From Kiritimatiellia bacterium (GTDB lineage Bacteria > Verrucomicrobiota > Kiritimatiellia > SLAD01): a stretch of DNA of 10,694 nucleotides. Shown piece after piece: positions 1 to 7,097 of the stretch. The position numbers and the translations under genes are program-made. The notes below the pieces were generated by a model. That model saw only the letters and a program-made list of their open reading frames with translations, had not been told where the DNA came from and searched no databases. Location of the stretch: positions 1 to 10,694 of the forward strand of contig SKXR01000179.1 of assembly GCA_007128275.1 (NCBI GenBank), given 5' to 3'. How positions within the stretch are numbered: position 1 is the first letter of the stretch; each line of letters begins with the position of its first letter.

Positions 1-489
1 AACAACCAGTACGGGCCGGTCTTTAAGATCCCTGAAGCGTCGATCCGGGACGAGGTGGCGGTGGTCCCGGGCGTGGACGGGCAGAAGATGTCGAAATCCT
101 ACAACAACACCATAGAGATTTTTGGTTCCGCGAAAGACGCCCGGAAGAGCATCATGCGCATTGTCACGGACAGCAAAGCGTTGGAAGACGTGAAAGATCC
201 CGACACCTGCAACGTGTTTTCGCTCTACAAGCTCTTGGCGACGCCGGATCAGCAGGCGGCTTTGGCGGAAAAATATCGCGCGGGCGGCATGGGCTACGGC
301 GAGGCGAAGAAGGCGTTGGCGGATTTGTTCGAAGCGCATTTTGCGCCGTATCGCGAAAAGCGCGCGGCCTTGGCCAACGATCCGGGGTATGTGGAAGACG
401 TGCTTCAGGATGGTGCGCGGCGTGCGCGCAAGGAAGCGGCGGAAACCCTGCAGCGGGCTCGCCAGGCGGCGGGACTGGAAGCCTCATGA
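1..489 (+). CDS. trpS: Tryptophanyl-tRNA synthetase, C-terminal part (5' truncated by window)
   Basis: This is a class I aminoacyl-tRNA synthetase that charges tRNA-Trp with tryptophan in the cytosol. The frame is open from base 1 and encodes 162 residues before a TGA. TrpRS is usually about 330 residues, so roughly the N-terminal half (with the HIGH-like motif) lies outside the window. The signature is GVDGQKMSKSYNNTI, in which KMSKS (residues 29-33 of the visible part) is the ATP-binding loop. It is followed by the helical anticodon-binding region, including GMGYGEAKKAL and FAPYREKRAAL, both typical of bacterial TrpRS. TyrRS shares the fold, but the DGQKMSKSYNNTI context and the helical C-terminus favour TrpRS. 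GTG at position 55 is an internal valine codon, not a start. The stop codon overlaps the scpA start by four bases (ATGA), indicating translational coupling. Confidence 0.93.
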   Translation, partial: NNQYGPVFKIPEASIRDEVAVVPGVDGQKMSKSYNNTIEIFGSAKDARKSIMRIVTDSKALEDVKDPDTCNVFSLYKLLATPDQQAALAEKYRAGGMGYGEAKKALADLFEAHFAPYREKRAALANDPGYVEDVLQDGARRARKEAAETLQRARQAAGLEAS

Positions 490-1220
490 CGCCTCCCGAA
501 GAATACCGCGTCAAGCTGGACGTTTTTGAAGGGCCGCTGGATCTCTTGCTGTACCTGATCCGGAAGGAAGAAGTGGATATCTATGATATCCCGATTGAGC
601 GGATTACGACGCAGTACATGTCGTATCTGGATTTGATGCGCATGCTGGATCTGAACATAGCGGGCGAGTTTATCGTCATGGCCGCGACGCTGATGATGAT
701 TAAGAGCCGCATGCTGTTGCCGGTGGAGGAGCGGACCGCGGAGGAAGAGGAAGAAGAAGGTGATCCGCGCTGGGATCTGGTGCGGCAGTTGGTGGAATAC
801 AAGAAGTTCAAGGACGCCGCGATTCATCTGCAGGGTCTGGAAGAGCTGCAGGAGAATGTGTTCATCCGCACGGGCGAAGGCGTGGAATTGGGCGCGCAGC
901 CGGATGTGGCGTTGCAGGACGTCAGTATATTTGATCTGATTGCCGCGTTCAACGACGCGCTGAGCAAGGTCCAGAAAGAAGAGCTGCGCGAAATCTTCGC
1001 GGAACGATTTACGGTCGGCGAGAAGATCGACCATCTGCTCGCGCTCATGGAGCGGGCGGAGAAGATTTCGTTGACGGACCTGTTCCGGGGCATGAAATCG
1101 CGACACGAAGTGGTGTGTACGTTTCTGGCCGTATTGGAATTGATGCGCCTGAAACATATCCGGGCTGCGCAGGACGAACCGTACGGGCCGATTCAATTGA
1201 AGAGGGTGACGGAGGAATAA
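486..1220 (+). CDS. scpA: Segregation and condensation protein A (ScpA kleisin)
   Basis: ScpA is the kleisin subunit of the bacterial Smc-ScpAB condensin. It bridges the Smc heads and recruits ScpB during chromosome organisation and segregation. The 244-residue product has the usual family length. Family hallmarks seen are FEGPLDLLLYLI near residues 14-25 (N-terminal helical domain that contacts the Smc neck), AATLMMIKSRMLLP near 66-79, an acidic linker (EEEEEE at about 86-91), and a C-terminal winged-helix region from about residue 206 to 238 (RHEVVCTFLAVLELMRL, then IQL) that contacts the Smc head. The ATG at 486 overlaps the trpS stop, with a weak GGAAG purine stretch upstream. The gene ends one base into the scpB start. 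Smc itself is not in the window. Family assignment is firm from motifs, length and the scpB neighbour. Confidence 0.95.
   Translation: MTPPEEYRVKLDVFEGPLDLLLYLIRKEEVDIYDIPIERITTQYMSYLDLMRMLDLNIAGEFIVMAATLMMIKSRMLLPVEERTAEEEEEEGDPRWDLVRQLVEYKKFKDAAIHLQGLEELQENVFIRTGEGVELGAQPDVALQDVSIFDLIAAFNDALSKVQKEELREIFAERFTVGEKIDHLLALMERAEKISLTDLFRGMKSRHEVVCTFLAVLELMRLKHIRAAQDEPYGPIQLKRVTEE
1211..1216 (+). promoter_or_regulatory. Shine-Dalgarno of scpB
   Basis: GGAGGA lies in the last codons of scpA, three bases ahead of the ATG at 1220. It decides the scpB start: the frame is open further upstream, with a GTG at 1115, but that stretch lies inside scpA and its translation does not look like the ScpB family. 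Confidence 0.7.
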
Positions 1221-2029
1221 TGAGCGAAGTCGAAATCATGCCGGAATTGAAACAGATCATCGGCGCGCTGCTTTTTGCGGCGAAGGAACCGGTGGGGCTC
1301 AGTCAGATGCGCCACGTGTTTGCGCAGACCGCGGAACAGCACGGCGGCATCACCAAGGATTTCGGCGCCGTGACGGATGAGATGCTGGTGGACGCCCTTG
1401 CGCAGTTGAACGAGGATTTGACGTCGCGCGCGGTGGGGATTCATGTCCGGGAAACGGGGAACGGCTACCGCTTGGTCAATGACGCGAGCTGCGGGTTGTG
1501 GTTGCGCGTGCTCTTGGAGAAAGGGAAGCCGAATCGCCTGTCACGTCCGGCGCTTGAAACGCTGGCGATTATTGCCTACCGTCAACCCGTGGTGCGCTCG
1601 GAGATCGAAGCCGTGCGCGGCGTGGCGGTGGACCAGATCATCCGCAACTTGTTGGATCTGCAATTGGTGCGCGTGGTGGGACGGAGCGATTTGCCGGGAC
1701 GTCCGTGGCTGTTCGGGACGACCCAGAAATTCCTGGAACATTTCGGGATCCGATCCCTGAACGATTTACCGGGCACCGAAGAACTGCGCCGGCTCGAAGC
1801 CGAACAATTGAAGCGGAAAGACAAGGCCTTGGCGGAGGCTACTGCGCCTGCGGACGAGGAAACGGATTCGTTGCCCGCGGATGAGGAACCGGAACCGCCT
1901 GAGGAGCTTCCAGAAGGCGATCCGCTGGACGGCGAACGGGTGGACGAGGACGCCGAGGACGAGTTCGATGATGACGACGAGTTTGACGATGATGAGGACG
2001 ATGACGAAGAAGATCGGGAATCGCAATGA
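1220..2029 (+). CDS. scpB: Segregation and condensation protein B (ScpB) with long acidic tail
   Basis: ScpB is a dimeric winged-helix protein that binds the middle of ScpA and regulates the Smc-ScpAB condensin. The ATG at 1220, overlapping the scpA TAA by one base and preceded by GGAGGA, gives 269 residues. Core hallmarks are QIIGALLFAAKEPVGL near 12-27, GYRLV near 82-86, the conserved RLSRPALETLAIIAYRQPV stretch from about 106, VDQIIRNLLDLQLV near 137-150 and GRPWLFGTTQKFLEHFGI near 160-177, the usual end of the winged-helix core. After about residue 190 the protein continues into a Pro/Glu and then Asp/Glu tail: 21 of the 24 residues from 242 to 265 are acidic. Many ScpB proteins end soon after the core or carry a shorter variable tail. 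The tail is probably disordered, and its role is unknown. The gene ends in an ATGA overlap with pheA. Confidence 0.95.
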   Translation: MSEVEIMPELKQIIGALLFAAKEPVGLSQMRHVFAQTAEQHGGITKDFGAVTDEMLVDALAQLNEDLTSRAVGIHVRETGNGYRLVNDASCGLWLRVLLEKGKPNRLSRPALETLAIIAYRQPVVRSEIEAVRGVAVDQIIRNLLDLQLVRVVGRSDLPGRPWLFGTTQKFLEHFGIRSLNDLPGTEELRRLEAEQLKRKDKALAEATAPADEETDSLPADEEPEPPEELPEGDPLDGERVDEDAEDEFDDDDEFDDDEDDDEEDRESQ

Positions 2030-3105
2030 ACCTGGATGACCTTAGGAAGCGCATTGATGCGCTGGACGCGCAGTTGGTTGAGCTGTTGAATGAACGGACC
2101 CGCGCCGCAATGGAGATCGGGCGGCTCAAACAGGAAAACGGGAAGGAAGTGTACGTCCCGGCCCGCGAAAAAGCGGTGCTGGATCGTGTCACGGGCCTCA
2201 ACGCGGGTCCCTTGGAAAACGATTCGATCTGCGCCATTTATCGCGAAATCATGTCGGCAGCCTTGGCGCTGGAACATGATGTGAAGATCGCGTATTTCGG
2301 CCCGCAAGCGACGTTCACGCATCAGGCGGCCCGTTCGCGGTTTGGCGCGAGTGTGGCCTATCAGGCGTGCCAGACGATCGGCGACGTGTTTGCCGAGGTG
2401 CAGAAGAAGAAAGCGGATTATGGCGTGGTGCCCATCGAGAACTCGACCGAGGGCGCGGTGACGCATACCTTGGACGAGTTCACGACGACGCCGCTTAGAA
2501 TCTGCGCGGAAATCTATTTGCCGATCGCCCATCACCTGATGGCGGCCGTGCCGCGCGACCAGATCAAGAAGCTGTACAGCAATCCGATGGTGTTCGGTCA
2601 GTGCCGGCAATGGTTGATGGATCATATGCCGGGCGTCGATCTGGTATCCGTCTCGAGCACCGCGCGTGCCGCGGAAATGGCGTCAAAGGAAACCGACAGC
2701 GGCGCGCTGGCCAGCGATCTGGCGGCGGAACTGTATGGCTTGTCCGTGTTGGACAGGGACATCCAGGATCTGGGCGGCAATACGACCCGTTTTCTCGTGG
2801 TTGGCAAGTCGTACGGCGAGGCCACGGGCAACGACAAGACCTCGCTTTATTTCGGCGTGAAACACCAGGCCGGCGCCTTGTGCGGGGCGTTGGACGTGTT
2901 GCGTGCGCACGGGTTGAACATGACGAAGATCGAGTCGCGCCCGAGCAAGGCGCGGCAGTGGGAATATTTCTTCTTTGTCGATGTAGAGGGACATGTGTCG
3001 GACGAGAAAGTCCGGCTGGCCCTGGACGCGTTGAACGAGCATTGCGCGATCTTGACGGTGTTGGGTTCCTACCCCAAGGCCGTCGCCGGAGAGGCGTCCG
3101 CATGA
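2026..3105 (+). CDS. pheA: Bifunctional chorismate mutase / prephenate dehydratase (P-protein)
   Basis: This enzyme converts chorismate to prephenate and then to phenylpyruvate, the committed route to phenylalanine. The 359 residues contain three parts in the classic P-protein order. Residues 1-85 form an AroQ-type chorismate mutase helix bundle (LRKRIDALDAQLVELLNER, then VYVPAREKAVLDRV). Residues 87-263 form the dehydratase (IAYFGPQATFTHQAA, VVPIENSTEGAV, and the catalytic TRF at 254-256 in GGNTTRF). Residues 272-350 form an ACT regulatory domain with the ESRP motif at 303-306, which binds phenylalanine in the family. Feedback inhibition by phenylalanine is therefore expected from family knowledge but not shown by the sequence alone. 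The ATG overlaps the scpB stop and the TGA overlaps the next start. No phenylalanine leader peptide or attenuator is visible, and none would fit in the 4-base junction. Confidence 0.96.
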   Translation: MNLDDLRKRIDALDAQLVELLNERTRAAMEIGRLKQENGKEVYVPAREKAVLDRVTGLNAGPLENDSICAIYREIMSAALALEHDVKIAYFGPQATFTHQAARSRFGASVAYQACQTIGDVFAEVQKKKADYGVVPIENSTEGAVTHTLDEFTTTPLRICAEIYLPIAHHLMAAVPRDQIKKLYSNPMVFGQCRQWLMDHMPGVDLVSVSSTARAAEMASKETDSGALASDLAAELYGLSVLDRDIQDLGGNTTRFLVVGKSYGEATGNDKTSLYFGVKHQAGALCGALDVLRAHGLNMTKIESRPSKARQWEYFFFVDVEGHVSDEKVRLALDALNEHCAILTVLGSYPKAVAGEASA

Positions 3106-4202
3106 GTCCGCCGCCGAAACCATGGATGACCTCGCTGCCCAGCTATGAACCCGGCCGTCCCCTCGAAGAGGTCGCACGGGAATTGGGCTTGGACGGCATC
3201 GACGACATCATCAAGCTGGCGTCGAACGAGAATGCGCTGGGGCCTTCGCCGCAGGCGATGGAGGCGATGCGCGCCGAGGCGGGGCGCATGCATTTGTATC
3301 CGGACGGAGGATCCTACTACCTGCGCGCGGCGTTGGCCGACCATTTACAGGTGGACCCGGCGCAACTCCTGCCGGGTAACGGCAGCAATGAAATCATCGA
3401 GCTGTTGGGCCATGTGTTCTTGTCGGAGGGGGACGCGATCGTCATGTCGGAACGCGCGTTCGTTATCTATAAATTGATGGCGATGCTCTTTCAGGCGGAT
3501 ACCATTGCGGTTCCCATGAGGGCGTTCACGCACGACCTGGACGCGATGCTGGAGGCGATCACGCCGAAGACGCGACTGGTGTTTATCGCGAATCCGAACA
3601 ATCCGACGGGCACGTGTGTGACCCCGGACTCCTTGGATCGTTTTGTGGAGCGGGTTCCGGATCATGTGTTGACGGTGATCGACGAGGCGTACGTGGAGTT
3701 GCTCGATCCGCCAGATCAGCCGGATACGCTGCGCTATGTGCGCGAGGGGCGTTCGGTGTGCGTGTTGCGCACGTTTTCCAAAGCGTACGGTCTCGCCGGG
3801 CTGCGCCTCGGATACGCGGTGGGTTCGGCGGAGTTGATGACGCTGCTCAATCGCGCGCGTCAGCCGTTCAATGTGAATTACATGGCCCAAGCCGCGGCGG
3901 TGGCGGCGTTGCGGGATCAGGCCCACGTCGAGAACACGCGCCGCATGGTGCGCGAAGGGCTCGAACAGCTTGCGTTGGCGTTGGACCGGGCCGGGATCGG
4001 GTATGTGCCTTCCTGTGTGAATTTCCTGTTGGTCGAGGTCGGGAACGGGCGTGACGTGTTTGAGGCGTTGCAGCGCGCCCACGTCATTGTCCGGCCGATG
4101 GACGGCTACGGGTTGCCGGAATATGTGCGGGTGACGGTCGGTACGCGGGAAGAGAATGCGCGATTTCTGGAAGCGTTAACGGATGTTTTGCAAACGGTTT
4201 AG
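3102..4202 (+). CDS. hisC: HisC-family aminotransferase (histidinol-phosphate / aromatic)
   Basis: This is a PLP-dependent fold-type I aminotransferase of the histidinol-phosphate family, 366 residues, normal length. Visible landmarks are KLASNENALGPSP (38-50), the substrate and cofactor loop of the family; LLPGNGSNEII (89-99); ANPNNPTGT (163-171); the PLP-contacting Asp194 in VIDEAYVEL; the Schiff-base lysine Lys227 in RTFSKAYGLAG; Arg235 in GLRLGYA; and Arg343 in YVRVTVGT, expected to hold the substrate acid group. The ATG overlaps the pheA stop and has GGAGAGG seven bases upstream. The same frame is open back to 2601 inside pheA, but those codons belong to pheA in another frame. Lying between pheA and tyrA with no his genes, it resembles the HisC/HisHb paralogue of the Pseudomonas supraoperon and probably transaminates phenylpyruvate and hydroxyphenylpyruvate (or prephenate) as well as, or instead of, imidazole acetol phosphate. 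Sequence alone does not decide the substrate. Confidence 0.9.
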   Translation: MSPPPKPWMTSLPSYEPGRPLEEVARELGLDGIDDIIKLASNENALGPSPQAMEAMRAEAGRMHLYPDGGSYYLRAALADHLQVDPAQLLPGNGSNEIIELLGHVFLSEGDAIVMSERAFVIYKLMAMLFQADTIAVPMRAFTHDLDAMLEAITPKTRLVFIANPNNPTGTCVTPDSLDRFVERVPDHVLTVIDEAYVELLDPPDQPDTLRYVREGRSVCVLRTFSKAYGLAGLRLGYAVGSAELMTLLNRARQPFNVNYMAQAAAVAALRDQAHVENTRRMVREGLEQLALALDRAGIGYVPSCVNFLLVEVGNGRDVFEALQRAHVIVRPMDGYGLPEYVRVTVGTREENARFLEALTDVLQTV

Positions 4203-5078
4203 ATGATGAAACGCATTGCCATAATGGGGTTGGGTCTGATGGGGGGCTCGTTGGGGTTGGCCCTGAAAGCGCGCGGATTCGACGGCGTGATCGCGGCCTA
4301 TGCGCGCCGGGCCGAGACGCGGGATGCCGCGTTAAAGGCCGGGATCGCGGACGAGGTGTTTGATGATCCGGCCGAAGCGGTTCGTGGCGCGGATCTCATC
4401 ATTTTATGCACGCCGATCCTAACCATCCCGGAATTGGTGGAACAGGCGAAGGCCGGTTTCAAGGAAGGCGCGCTGCTGACGGATGTCGGCAGCACAAAAG
4501 CGGAATTGGCGCATAAGATCGGCGCGGTCCTGGCCGGTTCGAGCGCGGTGTTTATCGGCAGCCATCCGGTGGCGGGCTCGGAACAACAAGGGATTGAGGC
4601 GGCGCGCGCGGACCTGTATGATGGGGCGCTGGTGGTGGTGACGCCGGAAGACGAGACGCGCGACCAGGAAGCAGTGCGCACCGTGAAAGGGTTTTGGGCG
4701 GGCGTGGGCGCGTTGGTGACGGTCATCCCCGCCGAAGAACACGATCGATTGATGGCGCGGACGAGTCATTTGCCGCATCTGGCCGCCTCTTTACTTGCGG
4801 CGACGGCGGGCCGGGACGGGGCGCCGGTCCTGGTGGGGCGTTTTTGCGGGACGGGCTTCCGCGATACGAGTCGCGTCGCGGATGGGTCGCCGGAGATCTG
4901 GCATGATATTGTCAGCACGAATGCGGGCGCCATCGGAAGCGAGCTGCGGGCGTTTCGCTCCGAACTGGATCAATTGATTGGCTGGATGGAACGGAAAGAG
5001 TTTGAGAAAGTGAAACGGTTTCTAGAGGTTAGCCGGGATTGTCGTCGTGCGTTGATGGCGAGTAGTCCGGCTGAATAA
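4203..5078 (+). CDS. tyrA: Prephenate/arogenate dehydrogenase
   Basis: TyrA oxidatively decarboxylates prephenate to 4-hydroxyphenylpyruvate (or arogenate to tyrosine). The product has 291 residues: a Rossmann domain with GLGLMGGSLGLAL (GxGxxGG at 9-15), CTPI at 69-72, LLTDVGSTKAEL at 91-102, the active-site His121 in GSHPVAGSEQQG, TSHLPHLAASLL at 187-198, and GTGFRDTSRVADGSPEIW at 216-233 in the helical dimerisation domain. There is no fused chorismate mutase and no ACT domain, so feedback control through an ACT domain is not expected. The segment after the second strand reads AAYARRAET, with no acidic residue where NAD-specific enzymes usually carry one. This suggests NADP use. The gene abuts hisC directly (TAG then ATGATG); either ATG (4203 or 4206) may start it, and no clear Shine-Dalgarno is present, so it probably depends on ribosomes finishing hisC. 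Confidence 0.93.
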   Translation: MMKRIAIMGLGLMGGSLGLALKARGFDGVIAAYARRAETRDAALKAGIADEVFDDPAEAVRGADLIILCTPILTIPELVEQAKAGFKEGALLTDVGSTKAELAHKIGAVLAGSSAVFIGSHPVAGSEQQGIEAARADLYDGALVVVTPEDETRDQEAVRTVKGFWAGVGALVTVIPAEEHDRLMARTSHLPHLAASLLAATAGRDGAPVLVGRFCGTGFRDTSRVADGSPEIWHDIVSTNAGAIGSELRAFRSELDQLIGWMERKEFEKVKRFLEVSRDCRRALMASSPAE

Positions 5079-5083
5079 CGAAG

Positions 5084-6418
5084 ATGGTGTTGACGCTTCA
5101 TAAACCGGATACCGCTACGGTATCGCCGTGCGGAAAACTGACCGGAACCCTTGCGGTCCCGGGCGATAAGAGCATCTCTCATCGCGTGGGCATTCTTGCT
5201 TCCGTGTCGTCGGGCATTTCGCGCGTGCACGGATTTCTTAAGAGCGCCGATTGCATCGGGCTCTTGAAGGCGATGGAAGCGTTGGGCGCCCGGACGCATC
5301 TGACGCGAGAAGGGGATCTCTATATCCATGGCACGTCCGGGAAATTGCTCCAACCCGCGGGCCCGTTGGATCTCGGCAATTCCGGTACGGCGATGCGCCT
5401 GTTGACCGGATTCCTTTCGGGGTTCGACATGCCGGTGGTACTGACGGGCGACGATTCGCTGCGGTCGCGTCCGATGCGCCGCATCGAAGATCCGTTGCGC
5501 CGCATGGGGGCGAATCTGGAATTGATGGGCGAAAAGGGGTGTGCGCCGATTCGTGTGACGGGCGGAGCGCTGAAGGCCATCGAGTATGAAATGCCCGTTG
5601 CTTCGGCCCAGGTCAAATCGTGTATCATGCTGGCCGCGCTCCGCGCCGAGGGCACGACAACGATTATCGAGCCGCAACCGACCCGCGATCATACGGAACA
5701 GATCTACAAGGCGTTGGGGTTGCCGGTGACGGTCCGGGACCAGACGATTACCGTGGAGGGGTTCGGCCCGGATGGTCCGGTCCTCAAAGCGCGGGCATGG
5801 GATATTCCCGGGGATATCTCGTCGGCCGCTTTCTGGATGGTGGCGGCGGCGGCGCATCGGCGCGGTTCGGTGACCTTGCAGAACGTGGGGTTGAATCCGA
5901 GGCGCACCGCGGTGCTGGACGTTCTCAAGCGGATGGGCGCCCGGATCAAGGTGTCACCGAAGAAGAAGCATGATGCGGGCGAACCCGTCGGCGAGATTCG
6001 CGTGTCCGGATCACGATTGAAGGGGACGGTCATTGGCGGCGCGGAGATCCCGAATTTGATCGACGAAATCCCGATCCTGGCTGTTGCGGCGGCGCTTGCG
6101 GAAGGGGAGACGGTCATCAAGGATGCCCATGAATTGCGCGTCAAGGAATCCGACCGGATTCAGACCATGTGCGAGAATTTGAAGAAGATGGGTGTGGCTG
6201 TTGAAGAAATGGAAGACGGCATGCGGATCAGCGGACCGGCTTCCGTGCGGTCCGGCGGCATGGTCGACAGCTACGGCGATCACCGTGTTGCGATGGCCAT
6301 GGCGGTGCTGGCCCTGTTCAGCGATGCGCCACTGATGATCAAGCATGTAAACTGTATTGAAACCTCATATCCCGGATTCTGGGATGACTTAACACGATTG
6401 GGAGGCCATGTCGAATAA
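5084..6418 (+). CDS. aroA: 3-phosphoshikimate 1-carboxyvinyltransferase (EPSP synthase)
   Basis: This is the sixth shikimate-pathway enzyme, joining shikimate 3-phosphate and PEP into EPSP, the precursor of chorismate. At 444 residues it is of normal length. Visible motifs are LAVPGDKSISHR (23-34, with the substrate-binding Lys29 and Arg34), LDLGNSGTAMRLLTG (95-109, with the PEP-site Arg105), DDSLRSRPMRRI (123-134), SAQVKSCIMLAALRA (174-188), NLIDEIP (324-330, with catalytic Asp327), LRVKESDRI (351-359, with Lys354) and SYGDHRVAMA (396-405). All expected active-site residues appear to be present. The NSGTAMRLL form has Leu where enteric and plant enzymes have Pro after the Arg, closer to the Gram-positive-type sequences, and keeps the Gly of the PEP site (Gly101). 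The start lies 5 bases after tyrA with only a weak GAAG ahead. The 3' end overlaps cmk by 11 bases. Confidence 0.96.
   Translation: MVLTLHKPDTATVSPCGKLTGTLAVPGDKSISHRVGILASVSSGISRVHGFLKSADCIGLLKAMEALGARTHLTREGDLYIHGTSGKLLQPAGPLDLGNSGTAMRLLTGFLSGFDMPVVLTGDDSLRSRPMRRIEDPLRRMGANLELMGEKGCAPIRVTGGALKAIEYEMPVASAQVKSCIMLAALRAEGTTTIIEPQPTRDHTEQIYKALGLPVTVRDQTITVEGFGPDGPVLKARAWDIPGDISSAAFWMVAAAAHRRGSVTLQNVGLNPRRTAVLDVLKRMGARIKVSPKKKHDAGEPVGEIRVSGSRLKGTVIGGAEIPNLIDEIPILAVAAALAEGETVIKDAHELRVKESDRIQTMCENLKKMGVAVEEMEDGMRISGPASVRSGGMVDSYGDHRVAMAMAVLALFSDAPLMIKHVNCIETSYPGFWDDLTRLGGHVE
6401..6405 (+). promoter_or_regulatory. Candidate Shine-Dalgarno of cmk
   Basis: GGAGG lies inside the last codons of aroA only two bases ahead of the ATG at 6408. 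The spacing is shorter than usual. The in-frame ATG at 6429 would sit 23 bases away and has no closer purine tract, so 6408 remains the better start, with some doubt. Confidence 0.5.
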
Positions 6419-7097
6419 CACTGCCAAAATGATTGTTGCCATTGACGGTCCCTCGGCGTCGGGTAAATCTACGGTGTCACGGGAAGCGGCGAAGAATCTA
6501 AAAATCATGTATGTGGATTCCGGCGCGCTCTATCGAGGAATGACATGGAAAGCGGTTCGCGAAGGCGTGGACGTGAAAGACGCCGAAGCCGTGATCGGCC
6601 TGATGAATGAAACGAATTGGGATTTCTTCATCGAGGACCTGGTGTTGAAGTTCACGATAGACGATGAAGATCCCACGGATCATCTGCGTTCCGAACCCGT
6701 CCGCGAACGGGTGGCGGATATTGCCGTGATTCCCGAGGTGCGGGTGTTCATGGTGGATCGTCTGCGCGAGACGGCGGACTTCGGAGATCTGGTCATGGAG
6801 GGGCGCGACATCGGGTCGGTGGTATTTCCCGACGCCACGTTCAAATATTACCTCGACGCCGATCCGGAGGAACGCGCGCGTCGCCGTCACAAGGAGCTGT
6901 TGGCCACGGAAGGAAAAGGAGATGTGGAGCAAGTCATGTCTTCCCTCAAACGGCGCGACACCATCGACAGCACACGGAAGACCGCCCCCCTGCAAATTCC
7001 CTTGGGCGCGAAGGTGATCAACACGACCGGGATGACCATTGAAGAGGTGGTGGATCAGATCGTGGATGAGGTGGACGCCTACCGGACACGGGTATGA
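6408..7097 (+). CDS. cmk: Cytidylate kinase
   Basis: Cmk phosphorylates CMP and dCMP with ATP, recycling CMP from RNA turnover and phospholipid synthesis. The product has 229 residues, the family length. Landmarks are the P-loop GPSASGKS (14-21) in VAIDGPSASGKSTVSR; VDSGALYRG (36-44), where most relatives read D-S/T-G-A-M-Y-R; MEGRDIGSVVFPDA (130-143), the Cmk signature; YYLDADPEERARRR (147-160), the region of the arginine-rich lid; and KRRDTIDSTR (181-190). The start at 6408 overlaps aroA by 11 bases. An alternative Met eight residues in, at 6429, would leave the P-loop six residues from the N-terminus and cannot be excluded. In Pseudomonas and enterics cmk is followed by rpsA; here plsC follows with an ATGA overlap, an order I recall from chlamydiae. 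Confidence 0.95.
   Translation: MSNNTAKMIVAIDGPSASGKSTVSREAAKNLKIMYVDSGALYRGMTWKAVREGVDVKDAEAVIGLMNETNWDFFIEDLVLKFTIDDEDPTDHLRSEPVRERVADIAVIPEVRVFMVDRLRETADFGDLVMEGRDIGSVVFPDATFKYYLDADPEERARRRHKELLATEGKGDVEQVMSSLKRRDTIDSTRKTAPLQIPLGAKVINTTGMTIEEVVDQIVDEVDAYRTRV

Noticed and set aside
405..1196. Long antisense open frame (263 codons) across scpA
   Set aside because: It lies opposite a clear ScpA with conserved motifs, its composition (His/Arg/Gln rich) matches reverse-frame translation of GC-rich coding DNA, and it shows no recognisable domain.
1115..1219. Upstream extension of scpB to a GTG at 1115
   Set aside because: These codons overlap the end of scpA, have no ribosome binding site and do not resemble ScpB, whereas the ATG at 1220 follows GGAGGA.
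1941..2015. GA-rich low-complexity tract as a possible tandem repeat or recombination site
   Set aside because: No fixed repeat unit recurs; it is mixed Asp and Glu codons of the scpB tail.
2020..2060. Possible phenylalanine attenuator or leader peptide ahead of pheA
   Set aside because: The scpB stop and pheA start overlap, and no Phe-codon run or terminator-like hairpin with a T-run is present.
1582..2625. Antisense open frame of 347 codons with a serine run
   Set aside because: The serine run is only the complement of the GAT/GAC acidic tail of scpB, and the rest lies opposite pheA and scpB. It has no start signal or family resemblance.
2601..3101. Upstream extension of the aminotransferase frame inside pheA
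   Set aside because: The added 167 codons are an off-frame reading of the pheA dehydratase and ACT domains. The HisC family begins near the ATG at 3102, which overlaps the pheA stop.
3345..4082. Antisense open frame (245 codons) over the aminotransferase
   Set aside because: It is opposite a complete, motif-rich HisC family gene, and its His/Arg/Gln composition is that of a reverse shadow.
4970..5857. Antisense open frame (295 codons) over tyrA and aroA
   Set aside because: It spans the junction of two genuine genes on the other strand and has no recognisable protein features.
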